A stretch of 5,564 nt of DNA from JBNKFQ01 sp050289385 (lineage in GTDB: Bacteria; Pseudomonadota; Gammaproteobacteria; Pseudomonadales; Porticoccaceae). Each line of letters begins with the position of its first letter. Position 1 is the first letter of the stretch. The DNA lies in the NCBI GenBank assembly GCA_050289385.1, contig JBNKFQ010000111.1, forward strand, positions 1 to 5,564, read 5' to 3'. Made by a program: the position numbers and the translations under genes. The notes under the pieces were generated by a model. That model did no database searches and was not told the origin of the DNA. It was given only the letters and a program-made list of their open reading frames with translations. Positions 1 to 5,564 of this stretch are shown in pieces.

Positions 1-265
1 TGAAAGCTGGAGACCTGGTAGAGTCTTCTGGTTGCACAATTATTGCTGCCAAACTCGTTTTGGTGGTGTTTGGCTATCACAGAGGTTGAATTTGTCGAAG
101 AGTATCAGCACTGCAAAAGAGAAAGTAAGCAAATAGTCTTGAGCTAATTTTCTGCCATGCCTGCAATTGTCAATATAGATCATCCGTTCATGATTTTAGA
201 TGTTTCATGGAATGTGATAGATAACCTGCCAAAACATGATCTTCATTGAAATATAACATGGGTGA
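1..265. other. Left-edge region without a supportable gene
   Basis: I see no convincing coding sequence here. Several frames stay open for about 30 to 42 codons near the left edge, for example plus strand 2-133 and 22-147, but none has a start codon with a ribosome binding site and none of the translations is one I recognise. A 23-codon minus-strand reading frame just past the regulator stop also has no support. The region lies downstream of the minus-strand LuxR gene. I see no GC-rich hairpin followed by a T run that would serve as its terminator. The stretch could be plain intergenic sequence or a decayed gene remnant; the sequence does not decide between them. Confidence 0.5.
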
Positions 266-1225
266 TTATTCAGGTTTGATAAGTCCATGTTTAATAGCAA
301 GTGATATGGCGTTGGTTGTGGTTTTGACGTTCAGAGCTTTTTTTGCAGAGGCGATATGTACATTCGCTGTTTTAACGCTTATGTGCATTCGTTCTGCTGC
401 CTGATAAAGTGTGCAGTCGTGAAAAGCCATATAGGTTAATAGTTCTGTCGGACGTGCGGTTATTGTTGGGAAAATTATTCCGTTGTCATTATAGTAGCTT
501 TCAAATTGCTCTGAACAAATATGATCAATTGCATTGCACAGTAATTCGAGCCGGCCTTCACACAGCTTGATTCGGTCCTGGAATTCAGGTTGAGACATGT
601 TAAGCCCCCAAATAATGAAAGCTCCCTTTCTTTCGGTTTCTGACTTGGCCGGGATGGCGTAAAAATCTTCGTAATCAAATGATTTGATTAACTTTATAAT
701 TTCCCGATTTTTCTCAACTTCCTCGGTCGGATAGGGTGCAGCAAATATTTGATCGTGCAGAGTTGATCCAAAAATACCTTTGTCGGATAACTTCAGGCTG
801 GTCCATAGCCAGTCGTACTCCTGGTAGTTGTTTTGGTAGTAACTGTCCAGGAATTCGGAAGGGAGGGAATGTATAGTTGAGTCCTGTACGTGAGAGGCTC
901 CCATTAAGGTGAAGGAAAAATAACTAAACCCCAGTTTGCCAATCAATAAAGCAATACGACGTTTCAGGTCACCCACGTCAGTTGATAATGACAGGTATTT
1001 ATACAGTTCGGTATCTGTCAGCATTTGAAAGAAAAAATTGTCGCGTTTAGTTGACGGGTGCCTGGAGGTTTTGGTAGGGGCTTTCGGATTTTTGTCGGGC
1101 GAGTGAAGTGTGGATTGATCTGAGTTGCAAGTTGAGTCTGTCTTGATGTCTTCAGCGGGAGAGTCAGGCAATAATTCCACATCATCGTGTGAGCGTTCAT
1201 CATTCCCGGGTGAGTCATTTTGCAT
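266..1225 (-). CDS. LuxR-type transcriptional regulator, autoinducer-binding domain plus HTH (LuxR solo), with long N-terminal tail
   Basis: This 319-residue protein has three parts. Residues 1-62 form a polar, probably disordered tail, acidic first and then rich in Lys, Pro, Ser and Thr. Residues about 70-240 match a LuxR autoinducer-binding domain, and residues 256-317 form a C-terminal LuxR helix-turn-helix containing HISVKTANVH. Aligned by eye with TraR, the six ligand-site positions W57, Y61, D70, P71, W85 and G113 read F125, Y129, D138, W139, S154 (or G153) and F188, so only Tyr and Asp are kept. This argues against a standard acyl-homoserine lactone ligand. The HTH start is also atypical: the usual Glu is Pro and the usual Gly is lost, with about one extra residue. 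The start gives a GGA about 9 bases upstream; the alternative Met68 has no ribosome binding site. It lies 22 bases after the 123-residue gene, so the two are probably cotranscribed. Family assignment is firm; ligand and targets are unknown. Confidence 0.9.
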   Translation of the reverse strand: MQNDSPGNDERSHDDVELLPDSPAEDIKTDSTCNSDQSTLHSPDKNPKAPTKTSRHPSTKRDNFFFQMLTDTELYKYLSLSTDVGDLKRRIALLIGKLGFSYFSFTLMGASHVQDSTIHSLPSEFLDSYYQNNYQEYDWLWTSLKLSDKGIFGSTLHDQIFAAPYPTEEVEKNREIIKLIKSFDYEDFYAIPAKSETERKGAFIIWGLNMSQPEFQDRIKLCEGRLELLCNAIDHICSEQFESYYNDNGIIFPTITARPTELLTYMAFHDCTLYQAAERMHISVKTANVHIASAKKALNVKTTTNAISLAIKHGLIKPE

Positions 1226-1247
1226 GTTTGATATTCCGTTATTTAAT

Positions 1248-1619
1248 TTAAAGCTTTGATGTATGTGCTGGACATCCAGTCTCAGGGGTAGTCTCGATCA
1301 GAGATCCCGAGTGGTAGAGGTGTTGTTTTTGGTTTTTCTTGTTATCTTCTTCGGAATACAGGCTTGCCAGTATAGTGTAGGAACTATTGGCAATTTTTAG
1401 CAGTTCCAGTTCTGAAAGGTGACATGGGGTCATCTCGATACCGTTGGGTAAAACCATGTGCAGTGCGAATGTATCGCCGCGCAGATATACATCGTCATTG
1501 GTGAAGGGTGGTTTTCCAAAAGGTTTGGCGGCACGCTTGTTTTTGTGTGTGCCAGAGGTATGCTGTTCAGGTTTTATTCTAAAAGCAACTTCGTATTTAT
1601 TGTGAAGGCAAGTGTCCAT
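1248..1619 (-). CDS. Hypothetical protein, 123 residues, upstream of LuxR regulator
   Basis: I do not recognise this protein. The N-terminal 40 residues are basic and polar. Residues about 42-90 look folded, with alternating hydrophobic residues suggesting two strands (around VYLRGDTFALHMVLP) followed by a helix (around LSELELLKIANSSYTILASLY). The last 30 residues are polar. There are Cys at 4, 66 and 116, and no signal peptide or membrane segment. A good AGGAA sits 8 bases before the ATG, which supports a real gene. It is the first gene of a probable two-gene transcript with the LuxR regulator, so a role as a partner, modulator or target of that regulator is possible, but this is inference from position only. 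Confidence 0.7.
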   Translation of the reverse strand: MDTCLHNKYEVAFRIKPEQHTSGTHKNKRAAKPFGKPPFTNDDVYLRGDTFALHMVLPNGIEMTPCHLSELELLKIANSSYTILASLYSEEDNKKNQKQHLYHSGSLIETTPETGCPAHTSKL

Positions 1620-1627
1620 ACTTGAGG

Positions 1628-1632
1628 TTCCT
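1628..1632 (-). promoter_or_regulatory. Ribosome binding site of the 123-residue gene
   Basis: On the minus strand this reads AGGAA, 8 bases before the ATG at 1617-1619. It is the main support for treating this small unknown reading frame as a gene and for its start. Confidence 0.6.
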
Positions 1633-1737
1633 GGTAGTATTTAATATTTTCAGTTGGTTTAGGAAGCATAGTGTGGTTCGGAGGATAGTAGTGCTAAGGC
1701 TGTATATGAAGTTACGGGATAAATTTCCTATTGCCAC

Positions 1738-1743
1738 AAGGAG
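1738..1743 (+). promoter_or_regulatory. Strong ribosome binding site fixing a GTG start of the exporter
   Basis: AAGGAG lies 6 bases before GTG at 1750-1752. No in-frame ATG of comparable quality is present, and the PGP motif near residue 21 sits where LysE-family proteins have it, so the GTG start is well supported. Confidence 0.8.
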
Positions 1744-1749
1744 AAAGTT

Positions 1750-2406
1750 GTGATAGAGCTGGAAGTGGCCTTGACCTTTTTTGTAATTTGTTTATCGCTT
1801 TGTTTGATACCGGGGCCGGAGTTAGTGCTTGTTTTTTCTCAGTCCACCTTGCAAGGACGATCGGCAGGCATTGCCATTACCCTGGGGGTATGCACGGCTG
1901 CATTTATTCACGTTGTCGCGATGGCGTTTGGGTTAACTGTTATTTTTCAATCATCCGAAATCGCATTCAATGTGTTGAAGGTGGCTGGCGTACTGTATTT
2001 GCTTTTCGTGGCTTGGCAGACACTCAGGCAACCCTTGCCTGCGCAATTGAATAAAGAAGCTTCCGCAGTAGAAACTCAATCGGATAAACACCCCTTTGGC
2101 GCACATTACCGGCATGGATTTTTTATAACCGGATCAAATGCGATTATGCCTCTATTCTTGATGTTTTTTTTGCCTCCATTTGTAAAGCCTGAGAGTGGGG
2201 CGGTCTTTACACAATTATTGCAGTTGGGAGGGCTGATGACACTTGCAACACTACTGGTTTATTCTGCGCTGAGTCTATTGGCAGACACCCTTGGCAACAA
2301 CTTCTTTCGATTTAAAAGAGCTCATTCTTATATCAAGTACGGCGCCAGCGCAGTACTTGTTTTTTTTGCGTGCTATCTGGCTTTTGCTAGTCAGAACCTG
2401 ATGTGA
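1750..2406 (+). CDS. LysE/RhtB family exporter
   Basis: This 218-residue integral inner-membrane protein has the length and pattern of the LysE/RhtB family, which exports amino acids and related small molecules such as lysine, homoserine and threonine. The hallmark PGP is at residues 21-23 in the first membrane segment, followed by a Gly-rich second segment (about 38-66) and a third with GVLYLLFVAW (about 71-92). A polar loop (94-120) precedes segments at about 122-145, 151-178 and 195-213. The later NPK-like motif of the family, usually before the FLPQF stretch, is changed here: the matching residues are N130, A131 and I132, followed by FFLPPFV. Substrate cannot be read from sequence. It diverges from the hypothetical-LuxR pair and converges with the second LuxR gene, so it may be controlled by one or both, exporting a signal or a regulated metabolite. 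That link is inference. Confidence 0.9.
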   Translation: MIELEVALTFFVICLSLCLIPGPELVLVFSQSTLQGRSAGIAITLGVCTAAFIHVVAMAFGLTVIFQSSEIAFNVLKVAGVLYLLFVAWQTLRQPLPAQLNKEASAVETQSDKHPFGAHYRHGFFITGSNAIMPLFLMFFLPPFVKPESGAVFTQLLQLGGLMTLATLLVYSALSLLADTLGNNFFRFKRAHSYIKYGASAVLVFFACYLAFASQNLM

Positions 2407-2416
2407 TCAACAGTCA

Positions 2417-3187
2417 TTAGTCCAGGGTTATAATATTTTTCTTTGTTGCTATATAAACAGCGTTAGCCACGGATACAGCACCCAGAGATTCTTTTATACC
2501 TTCCAGGTGTTTATTGACTGTACTGACGCTTATATGAAGTTGTTCCGCCACTTGTTGCGTGGATTTTGCACCACGAGCATAGGCACTAATAACCATGGAT
2601 TGTCTTTCAGTCAGGGGGGACTTGTAAGGAAAGTAACTGGGGAAATTATTGACGGTTATAGAAAAAATGGCGCGAAGTAAGATGTTCAGTTCAGCGCGTC
2701 GTTCCATTACTTTAGACTTGAAACATATTGGGTCTTCGCCCTCTGACATTACGGAAAATATAACTTTTCCAGATCGTTTATCCAAGTCCAAAGGAATGGT
2801 GTAGCAGTCAAAAAATCCGTAATCATTGCTTAATTCCTGTATTTTATGGGTTGTCGATTTAGTCTGTGAACCTGGTGGGAGATGATTTGCTGCGTCATAT
2901 ATAGATGATAAATAGATGGGTTGATTTTCGTGTAGCGCGACTTCCAGACCCAAATCATGTTGATAGAGTTTTTCACTAACATAAGCATTGGCGAATGATT
3001 CGGGTATGGAATTCAGCATTAACTCAAGGCTGTTTTTGGTTGACGGTATCAGCGAAAAATCAAAATGTGAAAATCCCAAGTCGTTAACAATACTCCCTAT
3101 TTGTTGCTTTAGATAACTAATGCGCCTGATTTGCCCCAACCTGTCCTTGACACACTCTTCAAATTTCTCCATACCCGTTGTGATCAT
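2417..3187 (-). CDS. LuxR-type transcriptional regulator, autoinducer-binding domain plus HTH (second LuxR solo)
   Basis: This 256-residue protein has the standard LuxR layout without a long tail: an autoinducer-binding domain at about 20-180 and a LuxR helix-turn-helix at 191-252, including LTERQ and LHISVSTVNKHL. By eye against TraR, the ligand-site positions W57, Y61, D70, P71, W85 and G113 read F65, Y69, D78, L79, S94 and C128; again only Tyr and Asp remain. The HTH is more canonical than that of the other regulator, keeping the Gly (G206) but with Gln196 for the usual Glu. The two regulators align across both domains (for example LGFS-F-F and the P-F-Y-D spacing), suggesting distant paralogues. 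The start is uncertain: neither Met1 nor Met6 has a strong ribosome binding site. Its stop is 10 bases from the convergent exporter stop. It lies downstream of the receptor on the same strand, with a hairpin between them, so it probably has its own promoter. Confidence 0.9.
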   Translation of the reverse strand: MITTGMEKFEECVKDRLGQIRRISYLKQQIGSIVNDLGFSHFDFSLIPSTKNSLELMLNSIPESFANAYVSEKLYQHDLGLEVALHENQPIYLSSIYDAANHLPPGSQTKSTTHKIQELSNDYGFFDCYTIPLDLDKRSGKVIFSVMSEGEDPICFKSKVMERRAELNILLRAIFSITVNNFPSYFPYKSPLTERQSMVISAYARGAKSTQQVAEQLHISVSTVNKHLEGIKESLGAVSVANAVYIATKKNIITLD

Positions 3188-3210
3188 AGTTTGTCGTTTT
3201 CCATGTTATT

Positions 3211-3245
3211 AAAGCAACGCCAGTCAATTACTGGCTGGCGTCTTT
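3211..3245 (-). terminator. Hairpin between TonB-dependent receptor and LuxR gene, possible terminator
   Basis: ACGCCAG (3217-3223) pairs perfectly with CTGGCGT (3235-3241) around an 11-base loop. The stem extends through AAAG (3211-3214) and CTTT (3242-3245) across a two-base bulge. A shorter alternative, GCCAGT/ACTGGC, uses the same bases. On the minus strand it lies 31 bases after the receptor stop and is followed by a short T-containing stretch rather than a strong T run, so termination may be partial. It also sits just upstream of the LuxR start, so an operator or 5' leader structure is an alternative. Confidence 0.5.
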
Positions 3246-3275
3246 ATCAAAGCGTCGGTTGCTTCACTCACAAAA

Positions 3276-5453
3276 CTAATATTCCCAGGTAACGCTAATG
3301 CCCACTGTGCGTGGATCATTGTAGATTTGGGGCACTACAACACCCCAATCCACTGAATATACTGCATACTCTTCGTTGGTGAGATTTTTACCCCACAAGG
3401 AGCTTTTCAGAGCACCCTTGCCAGCGCCGATCGGAATGTCGCTCAGTACCAATCGGGCATTAAAGAGGGTGTAGGCATCAGGGTGCCCAGGCCCACCAGT
3501 CGGCCAGTGGTGATAATGGCTGCTAGATATAGCATCCAGGTGGCCGACAATTGTACCGATTGGCAGAGGGGCAAAGGTGTAATCCAGGGTCAGCGCTCCG
3601 GCATGCCGGGGCGTCTGGGTCATGTAAAAGCGTTCCACAATATTGCCGTTGTAGGGGTTGGGTTGCATGGGCAAGTCGCCGCTCAAGTAGGTATAACTTA
3701 GCCCGAGTGTCAACTTGTCGGTGGCTTTTATGGTCAAATCCAGTTCCCCGCCATCTACCGTAACTTTGTTGGCGGCGTTTATGGTTTCCAAAAATTCCAG
3801 ACTGGCAGACTGCACATCAATAAACATATTGCGGTAGTCGGTGGAAAAGAGCGCTGCATTTACCCGTAGTCGTTGATGCCAGCCTTCCGCTTTTAATCCC
3901 AGCTCAAAGGTATTTACGTCTTCGGCATCAAACGGGGTTAGGTCAACCGAGTGTGAGCTGACGCCGCCACTGCGATAGGCGTTGCTCCATTTGGCGTAGG
4001 TTAGTACCTGGTCACTTGCCTGGTATTCCAGTGTAATCATGGGATCGGTTTGGCCGGTTTTTAAATCGAACGGCACGAATCCGCCGGTAAGACGTTTTCC
4101 CCAACGGTCTTCCCGTGAGTGTCGCAAGCCCAGGGTAATCCCGAAACGGTCATCCAGTACCGGTGGTGTCCATGTCGCCTGGCCGTAGATCGCCTGCGAA
4201 CGAATATCGGAGACGATTGCGCGCTCTGGTCCAGCTTCAATGGGGGGATTAATGGGAGTCAGGGGCGGGTCGCCAAAAATATCGAGTGAAAAGAAGTCCC
4301 GTATCGCCTCGCTGACATCCGCCTTGTAGTAGTAGAGCCCCGCTACCCATTCAATCCTGTTATAACTGCCCAGCAAGCGAAATTCCTGAGAAATCTGTTT
4401 CTGGATCATATCAACTTCTTCGACCAAACCATTGTAATAGACTGTACCGCCATAGTTGGCAAAGGTCTTATCATCCAGCTTTCTCCAGGAGGTGAGGGAT
4501 TGTGCTTTTACAGCATCGGAAACTTGCCAATCCAGCTTCAGACTGTGCATTTGTTGATCGCTGTTGCTGGGTTGCAGTGGCGCTATGGGATACCGCGTAG
4601 TGGTTTGACGCCCTTCATCTGCGCCAATAATGCCAATATCATCCCGATACAACTGAAAATAGTTTTGGCTCATATCGGTGCGGGTATTGGTGTAGGCGTA
4701 GTTCAGCTCCACTGAATCGCCAAAGTCTCGATTTGCGCTGAACCGAAAACCCTGTTTTTTCCAGGCGTTATAGTCCGCTTGACCGGGAGCGGTATTATTT
4801 ACCCAGCCGTCGCGTTCGGTAAACAGGTAATCGACTTTGGTGCGCAGCCCCACCCATTCCGGCAGGTCGATATGGGTAATACTGCTAAACTGGTCAAAAC
4901 GCCCGGCCTCCACAGTTTGTTTAAGCCCGAACTGACCGGATGGTCGTTTGGACACCAGACTGATGGCGCCGCCAGTCGCATTGCGCCCGAACAGAGTGCC
5001 CTGAGGCCCACGAAGTACTTCTATCCGTTCCAACTCTGCTAGCTCCATATCCAGACCTTGCGCACGCCCCAGGTAAAACTCATCCAGGTAGACTGCTACA
5101 GAGCTGTCTCGTGTGGCCTGCCCAACTTCGCTAGGACCGTTGCCGCGAATGGCCATCACCAGAGCGGACGGTGTATTGGAATACGGCAATATCCGCAGAG
5201 AAGGCACCATACCGTCCATCATGTCACCCAGGCTGCTAATACCCTGCATCTCCAGTTGCCGTGCACTGAGTACCGATATGGCGATAGGCGTATCTTGCAA
5301 TGACTGGTCGCGCTTCTGGGCACTTACGATCACTTCTTCCAATGTTCCATCATCAACCGTATCGGTGTCTGATAATTTCTGGTCGGTTTCCCCTGCGTGA
5401 CTGCCAACCGCAACTGCCACCAGACTGGTACAGATAATCTTTTGTGGTTTCAT
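3276..5453 (-). CDS. TonB-dependent outer-membrane receptor
   Basis: This 725-residue protein imports a bulky or scarce ligand across the outer membrane using energy from TonB-ExbB-ExbD. From the chosen start, residues 1-20 form a signal peptide (MKPQK, a hydrophobic stretch, then SHA before the likely cleavage). A TonB box EEVIV lies at 39-43. The plug domain runs to about 165 and includes the hallmark RGPQGTLFGRNATGG at 148-162. The rest is the beta-barrel, ending in the aromatic residue Tyr. The start at 5451-5453 is preferred over the ATG four codons upstream because GGAG lies 6 bases before it, and the upstream ATG has no ribosome binding site. The sequence style (EEVIVSAQKR, then DSSVAVYLDEFYLGR) is that of receptors abundant in proteobacteria degrading steroids, terpenoids or aromatics, but the ligand cannot be read off. 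It follows the upstream gene by 35 bases, so cotranscription is likely. Confidence 0.93.
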   Translation of the reverse strand: MKPQKIICTSLVAVAVGSHAGETDQKLSDTDTVDDGTLEEVIVSAQKRDQSLQDTPIAISVLSARQLEMQGISSLGDMMDGMVPSLRILPYSNTPSALVMAIRGNGPSEVGQATRDSSVAVYLDEFYLGRAQGLDMELAELERIEVLRGPQGTLFGRNATGGAISLVSKRPSGQFGLKQTVEAGRFDQFSSITHIDLPEWVGLRTKVDYLFTERDGWVNNTAPGQADYNAWKKQGFRFSANRDFGDSVELNYAYTNTRTDMSQNYFQLYRDDIGIIGADEGRQTTTRYPIAPLQPSNSDQQMHSLKLDWQVSDAVKAQSLTSWRKLDDKTFANYGGTVYYNGLVEEVDMIQKQISQEFRLLGSYNRIEWVAGLYYYKADVSEAIRDFFSLDIFGDPPLTPINPPIEAGPERAIVSDIRSQAIYGQATWTPPVLDDRFGITLGLRHSREDRWGKRLTGGFVPFDLKTGQTDPMITLEYQASDQVLTYAKWSNAYRSGGVSSHSVDLTPFDAEDVNTFELGLKAEGWHQRLRVNAALFSTDYRNMFIDVQSASLEFLETINAANKVTVDGGELDLTIKATDKLTLGLSYTYLSGDLPMQPNPYNGNIVERFYMTQTPRHAGALTLDYTFAPLPIGTIVGHLDAISSSHYHHWPTGGPGHPDAYTLFNARLVLSDIPIGAGKGALKSSLWGKNLTNEEYAVYSVDWGVVVPQIYNDPRTVGISVTWEY

Positions 5454-5459
5454 TTCAAA

Positions 5460-5463
5460 CTCC
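5460..5463 (-). promoter_or_regulatory. Ribosome binding site deciding the receptor start
   Basis: GGAG on the minus strand lies 6 bases before the ATG at 5451-5453. The ATG at 5463-5465 overlaps this site and has no such sequence of its own, so the longer 729-residue version is probably wrong. Confidence 0.7.
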
Positions 5464-5488
5464 ATTGATCTGATTATTTTGATTTACG

Positions 5489-5564
5489 CTAATTCATGCG
5501 AACAGGAAGTTCCCGCACGCCATAAACAAATAATGTGTAATACCAGGGTAGCTCGTCCCTGGGC
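5489..5564 (-). CDS. C-terminal fragment of an upstream gene, possibly cytochrome P450
   Basis: A minus-strand frame is open from the right edge to a TAG at 5489-5491, giving 24 residues that end in FVYGVRELPVRMN. This resembles the C-terminal end of many bacterial class I cytochrome P450 monooxygenases, where a Phe/Val stretch is followed by G-(K/R)-x-LPV-R within a few residues of the stop. P450s of this type hydroxylate hydrophobic substrates in the cytoplasm using ferredoxin-supplied electrons. The heme-binding Cys motif would lie beyond the window, so the call rests on the tail alone. The other two frames on this strand look less protein-like. The stop lies 35 bases before the receptor start, which fits one operon for uptake and oxidation. 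The reading frame is likely real; the family name is moderately supported. Confidence 0.45.
   Translation of the reverse strand, partial: PRDELPWYYTLFVYGVRELPVRMN

Larger units (their letters stand above)
1620..1749. promoter_or_regulatory. Divergent intergenic region carrying promoters of both flanking transcripts
   Basis: These 130 bases separate the minus-strand hypothetical-LuxR pair from the plus-strand exporter, so promoters for both directions must lie here or just inside the genes. The stretch is AT-rich in places, for example around 1639-1652. I could not identify a convincing -35/-10 pair in either direction, and I see no lux-box-like palindrome. The best inverted match is TAGGAA near 1660 against TTCCTA near 1726, which is too widely spaced to call an operator. 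A shared control region is an inference from gene orientation. Confidence 0.55.

Noticed and set aside
2..147. Overlapping plus-strand open frames at the left edge, considered as the end of a gene or a transposase remnant
   Set aside because: All three frames and the opposite strand are open over similar lengths, no translation is recognisable, and no terminal repeat is visible.
179..194. Inverted repeat ATCAT/ATGAT with a 6-base loop, considered as a terminator for the first LuxR gene
   Set aside because: The stem is five AT-rich pairs and is not followed by a T run on the minus strand.
224..230. ACCTGCC, which matches one half of a las-type lux box
   Set aside because: The matching inverted half (GGCAGGT) is absent at the right spacing, and the site lies downstream of a gene rather than in a promoter region.
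1731..2054. Plus-strand 107-codon frame overlapping the start of the exporter
   Set aside because: It is a shifted reading of the exporter, which has the family motifs and the strong ribosome binding site.
3184..3204. Six-codon minus-strand reading frame whose stop overlaps the second LuxR ATG, considered as a leader peptide with translational coupling
   Set aside because: There is no ribosome binding site before it, and a frame this short arises easily by chance.
3483..5400. Several plus-strand open frames of 70-95 codons opposite the receptor, and a 70-codon minus-strand frame at 4799-5011
   Set aside because: They lie inside the well-supported receptor gene, have no recognisable content, and are expected by-products of its codon usage.
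5454..5465. Four extra N-terminal codons for the TonB-dependent receptor
   Set aside because: The upstream ATG has no ribosome binding site and lies over the GGAG that serves the ATG at 5451-5453; the signal peptide is also more typical from the inner start.

Overview
The window looks like chromosomal DNA of a Gram-negative proteobacterium. An outer-membrane TonB-dependent receptor with a clear signal peptide requires an outer membrane, and LuxR-type regulators with an autoinducer-binding domain are a proteobacterial hallmark. The moderate-to-low GC content and the style of the receptor would suit a marine gammaproteobacterium. That placement is an inference; no taxonomic marker gene is present.

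Layout from left to right. Bases 1-265 hold no gene I can defend. A minus-strand pair follows: a 123-residue protein of unknown function (1248-1619) and, 22 bases downstream, a 319-residue LuxR-type regulator (266-1225), very probably one transcript. A 130-base divergent intergenic region separates this pair from a plus-strand LysE/RhtB-type exporter (1750-2406, GTG start with a strong ribosome binding site). Only 10 bases past the exporter stop, a second LuxR-type regulator (2417-3187, minus) converges on it. Further right, also on minus, is a TonB-dependent receptor whose better start is 5453 (3276-5453), followed by a hairpin at 3211-3245. At the right edge (5489-5564, minus) lies the 24-codon C-terminal tail of an upstream gene that ends like a bacterial cytochrome P450. 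Its stop is 35 bases before the receptor start, so the two are probably one operon.

How the parts may work together (inference). The two LuxR proteins share the same architecture and look like distant paralogues. Both keep only part of the signature that acyl-homoserine lactone receptors use, and no LuxI-type synthase is seen, so they are best described as LuxR solos with a probably non-standard ligand. An amino-acid or small-molecule exporter sits between them. The neighbouring receptor and possible P450 suggest uptake and oxidation of a hydrophobic or bulky substrate. A regulatory link between the solos and either transport function is a reasonable hypothesis that the sequence alone does not prove. 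The most unusual content is the solo-small protein / exporter / solo block at 266-3187.
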